From positions 1 through 7,732 of the forward strand of contig JAKLHX010000049.1 in assembly GCA_022709925.1 (NCBI GenBank): a stretch of DNA of 7,732 nt, given 5' to 3'. This stretch comes from Candidatus Margulisiibacteriota bacterium (lineage in GTDB: Bacteria; Margulisbacteria; WOR-1; JAKLHX01). Numbering within the stretch: position 1 is the stretch's first letter; each line of letters opens with the position of its first letter. The position numbers were made by a program, and so were the translations under genes. Under the pieces are notes generated by a model, which worked only from the letters and a program-made list of their open reading frames with translations, was not told the DNA's origin and did no database searches. Shown piece after piece: positions 6,188 to 7,732 of the stretch.

Positions 6188-7732
6188 TATTTCACTACTA
6201 TGTTTATCAGCTTTTTATTGGCAAAGATCATCTTGACGATGGTCTTGCCGGCTATAGCAAGCTTGATCTTTTCGGTGTTCAAAGCAAGCTCTTTTGCTTT
6301 TTCTTCTGGTATCCCTGCCGGGGCCATTATCTTATCCCTTAATTTGCCGTTCACCTGTATGGGGATCTCTATTTCAGTTTCTTTTGCGAGTTCCTCATCA
6401 TGTTTTGGCCAGGGCTCGGACATTATCGATCCCTTATTCCCGAGTATATGCCAAAGTTCCTCCGCTATATGCGGAGCGAACGGGGATATCATGATCACGA
6501 GTTTTTCCGCAGTCGGCCTGCTGAAAGACTGCCCTTGAAGGGCGTTAACAAGTTCCATGATCTTTGATATCGCGGTATTGAAAGAGAACCTTTCTATATC
6601 TTCGGTCACGCCCTTAATACTCTTGTGGAGTTTTTGTGTGATCTCTGGCTTGTCGGAGTCAGATGCGGCCCTGTTCTCGTTCAGCAGTCTCCAGATCCTT
6701 GTCAAGAACCTGTAGCTTCCTTCCACTCCCGCGTCGCTCCACTCAAGTTCTCTTTCGGGAGGGGACGCGAACAATATAAATAGCCTGGCAGTATCGGCGC
6801 CGTACCGTTCGGTTATGTAATCAGGGTCTACTACATTGCCTTTTGACTTACTCATCTTTGCCCCGTCTTTAACGACCATCCCCTGGGTCAGAAGGTTCTT
6901 GAACGGCTCGTCCACCGGGACCAATTTAAGATCGTAAAGGACTTTTGTAAAGAACCTTGAGTATAGAAGATGGAGTATCGCGTGTTCTATTCCTCCGATG
7001 TACTGGTCTACCGGCATCCAATATTTAAGGTCCTCAAAAGTGAACGGCTTATCCGTTTGTTCGGGGTTTATGTAGCGCAGAAAATACCACGATGAGCAAT
7101 TGAACGTGTCCAGAGTATCTGTTTCTCTTCTTGCTTTGCCCCCGCAATTTGGGCAGGCCGTATTTATGAAGTTTTCGGACTTTGAAAGAGGAGAGCCTCC
7201 TTCTCCGGTGAATTTTACGTCGTAAGGCAATTTTACCGGGAGGTCTTTTTCAGGGACGGGAACAGCGCCGCATTTTTCGCAGTAGATGATAGGGATAGGA
7301 GCTCCCCAGTAGCGCTGTCTTGATATCAGCCAATCCCGGATCTTATAATTCACTTCTCTTTTGCCGACGCCTTTCTCGATCAGCCAATCGGTGATCGCAT
7401 TTATGGCGTCATCACTTTTCATGTCATTGAATCGGTCGGAATTGACCATGATGCCGGGCTCAACGTATGCCTGTTGTAACGTGCTTGCCGCTGCTCCTGC
7501 TTCAGGTGCGATCACGGTCTTGACCGGTAGCCCGAACTTCTTTGCAAAATCGAAGTCCCTCTGGTCGTGAGCGGGAACGGCCATGACAGCGCCTGTGCCG
7601 TATTCCATGAGGACATAATCGGACGTCCATATCGGTATTTTTTCGTTGTTTGCCGGATTTATCGCAAAGGCTCCGGTGAATTCTCCTGTCTTTTCATCGG
7701 ACAGCTCTCTGGTGAGCTTCTTTTCTTCGCGG
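6187..7732 (-). CDS. leuS: Leucyl-tRNA synthetase, C-terminal ~514 residues (5' end beyond window)
   Basis: This class Ia synthetase attaches leucine to tRNA-Leu using ATP. The frame stays open to the right window edge, so roughly the first third, including the HIGH-type ATP motif, is missing. Seen from the edge inward: the end of the CP1 editing domain, with TGEFTGAFAINP (about 7643-7678) and YGTGAVMAVPAHDQRDFDFA, whose Asp in HDQRD corresponds to the conserved editing aspartate; then the return to the catalytic core at RDWLISRQRYWGAPIPI (7289-7339). A CX2C...CX2C zinc-type insertion follows (CEKC 7270-7281, CPNC 7144-7155), then DTFNCSSWYFLRY, and the KMSKS loop, intact at 6844-6858. After it come the anticodon-binding helical domain and the C-terminal IPIQVNGKLRDKI (6313-6351) domain that contacts the tRNA. 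No key motif in the visible part is broken. The gene runs into the GAF-ANTAR gene by a one-base stop/start overlap. Confidence 0.97.
   Translation of the reverse strand, partial: REEKKLTRELSDEKTGEFTGAFAINPANNEKIPIWTSDYVLMEYGTGAVMAVPAHDQRDFDFAKKFGLPVKTVIAPEAGAAASTLQQAYVEPGIMVNSDRFNDMKSDDAINAITDWLIEKGVGKREVNYKIRDWLISRQRYWGAPIPIIYCEKCGAVPVPEKDLPVKLPYDVKFTGEGGSPLSKSENFINTACPNCGGKARRETDTLDTFNCSSWYFLRYINPEQTDKPFTFEDLKYWMPVDQYIGGIEHAILHLLYSRFFTKVLYDLKLVPVDEPFKNLLTQGMVVKDGAKMSKSKGNVVDPDYITERYGADTARLFILFASPPERELEWSDAGVEGSYRFLTRIWRLLNENRAASDSDKPEITQKLHKSIKGVTEDIERFSFNTAISKIMELVNALQGQSFSRPTAEKLVIMISPFAPHIAEELWHILGNKGSIMSEPWPKHDEELAKETEIEIPIQVNGKLRDKIMAPAGIPEEKAKELALNTEKIKLAIAGKTIVKMIFANKKLINIVVK

Noticed and set aside
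5751..6236. 161-residue plus-strand open frame opposite the GAF-ANTAR gene
   Set aside because: It is antisense to a well-matched GAF domain; its hydrophobic look comes from reverse-complemented lysine- and glutamate-rich codons.
7606..7608. ATG at 7608 as start of leuS
   Set aside because: It is internal to the editing domain; the same frame continues to the window edge with clear LeuRS sequence.

Overview
This is a bacterial chromosomal window of moderate GC by eye, densely packed with genes that show frequent ATA isoleucine and AGG arginine codons. It holds seven protein genes and no visible RNA gene, CRISPR array or insertion sequence. The set is a bacterial leucyl-tRNA synthetase, an E. 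coli-type hexameric glutamate dehydrogenase, a GAF-ANTAR regulator, and a paired radical SAM protein with its radical SAM-linked partner (TIGR03960/TIGR03936 families). That fits an anaerobic, possibly uncultivated bacterium. Omnitrophota or a similar lineage is my guess, but nothing here proves the phylum.

The left part (1-1804, plus strand) is a two-gene unit for sugar or glycan metabolism. It has the 3' part of a sugar-1-phosphate nucleotidylyltransferase with a hexapeptide-repeat tail, then one base later a dolichyl-phosphate-glucosyltransferase-like GT2 enzyme. It ends seven bases from a convergent minus-strand block.

The rest (1812-7732) is all minus strand. In transcription order it reads: leuS (5' end beyond the window), a GAF-ANTAR protein joined to it by a TAATG stop/start overlap, a hairpin plus T6 terminator, gdhA, a perfect 14-bp inverted repeat followed by TTTT, the radical SAM gene, and the DUF2344-type linked gene overlapping it by 26 bp.

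The most suggestive arrangement is the ANTAR protein directly upstream of gdhA with a terminator between them. ANTAR proteins are RNA-binding antiterminators that often control nitrogen-assimilation genes. The terminator could therefore be a regulated read-through point, although I could not find the standard twin AxxGxx hexaloop target. Apart from that, and the uncharacterised radical SAM pair, the window looks like ordinary core and housekeeping sequence. I do not see a clearly new system.
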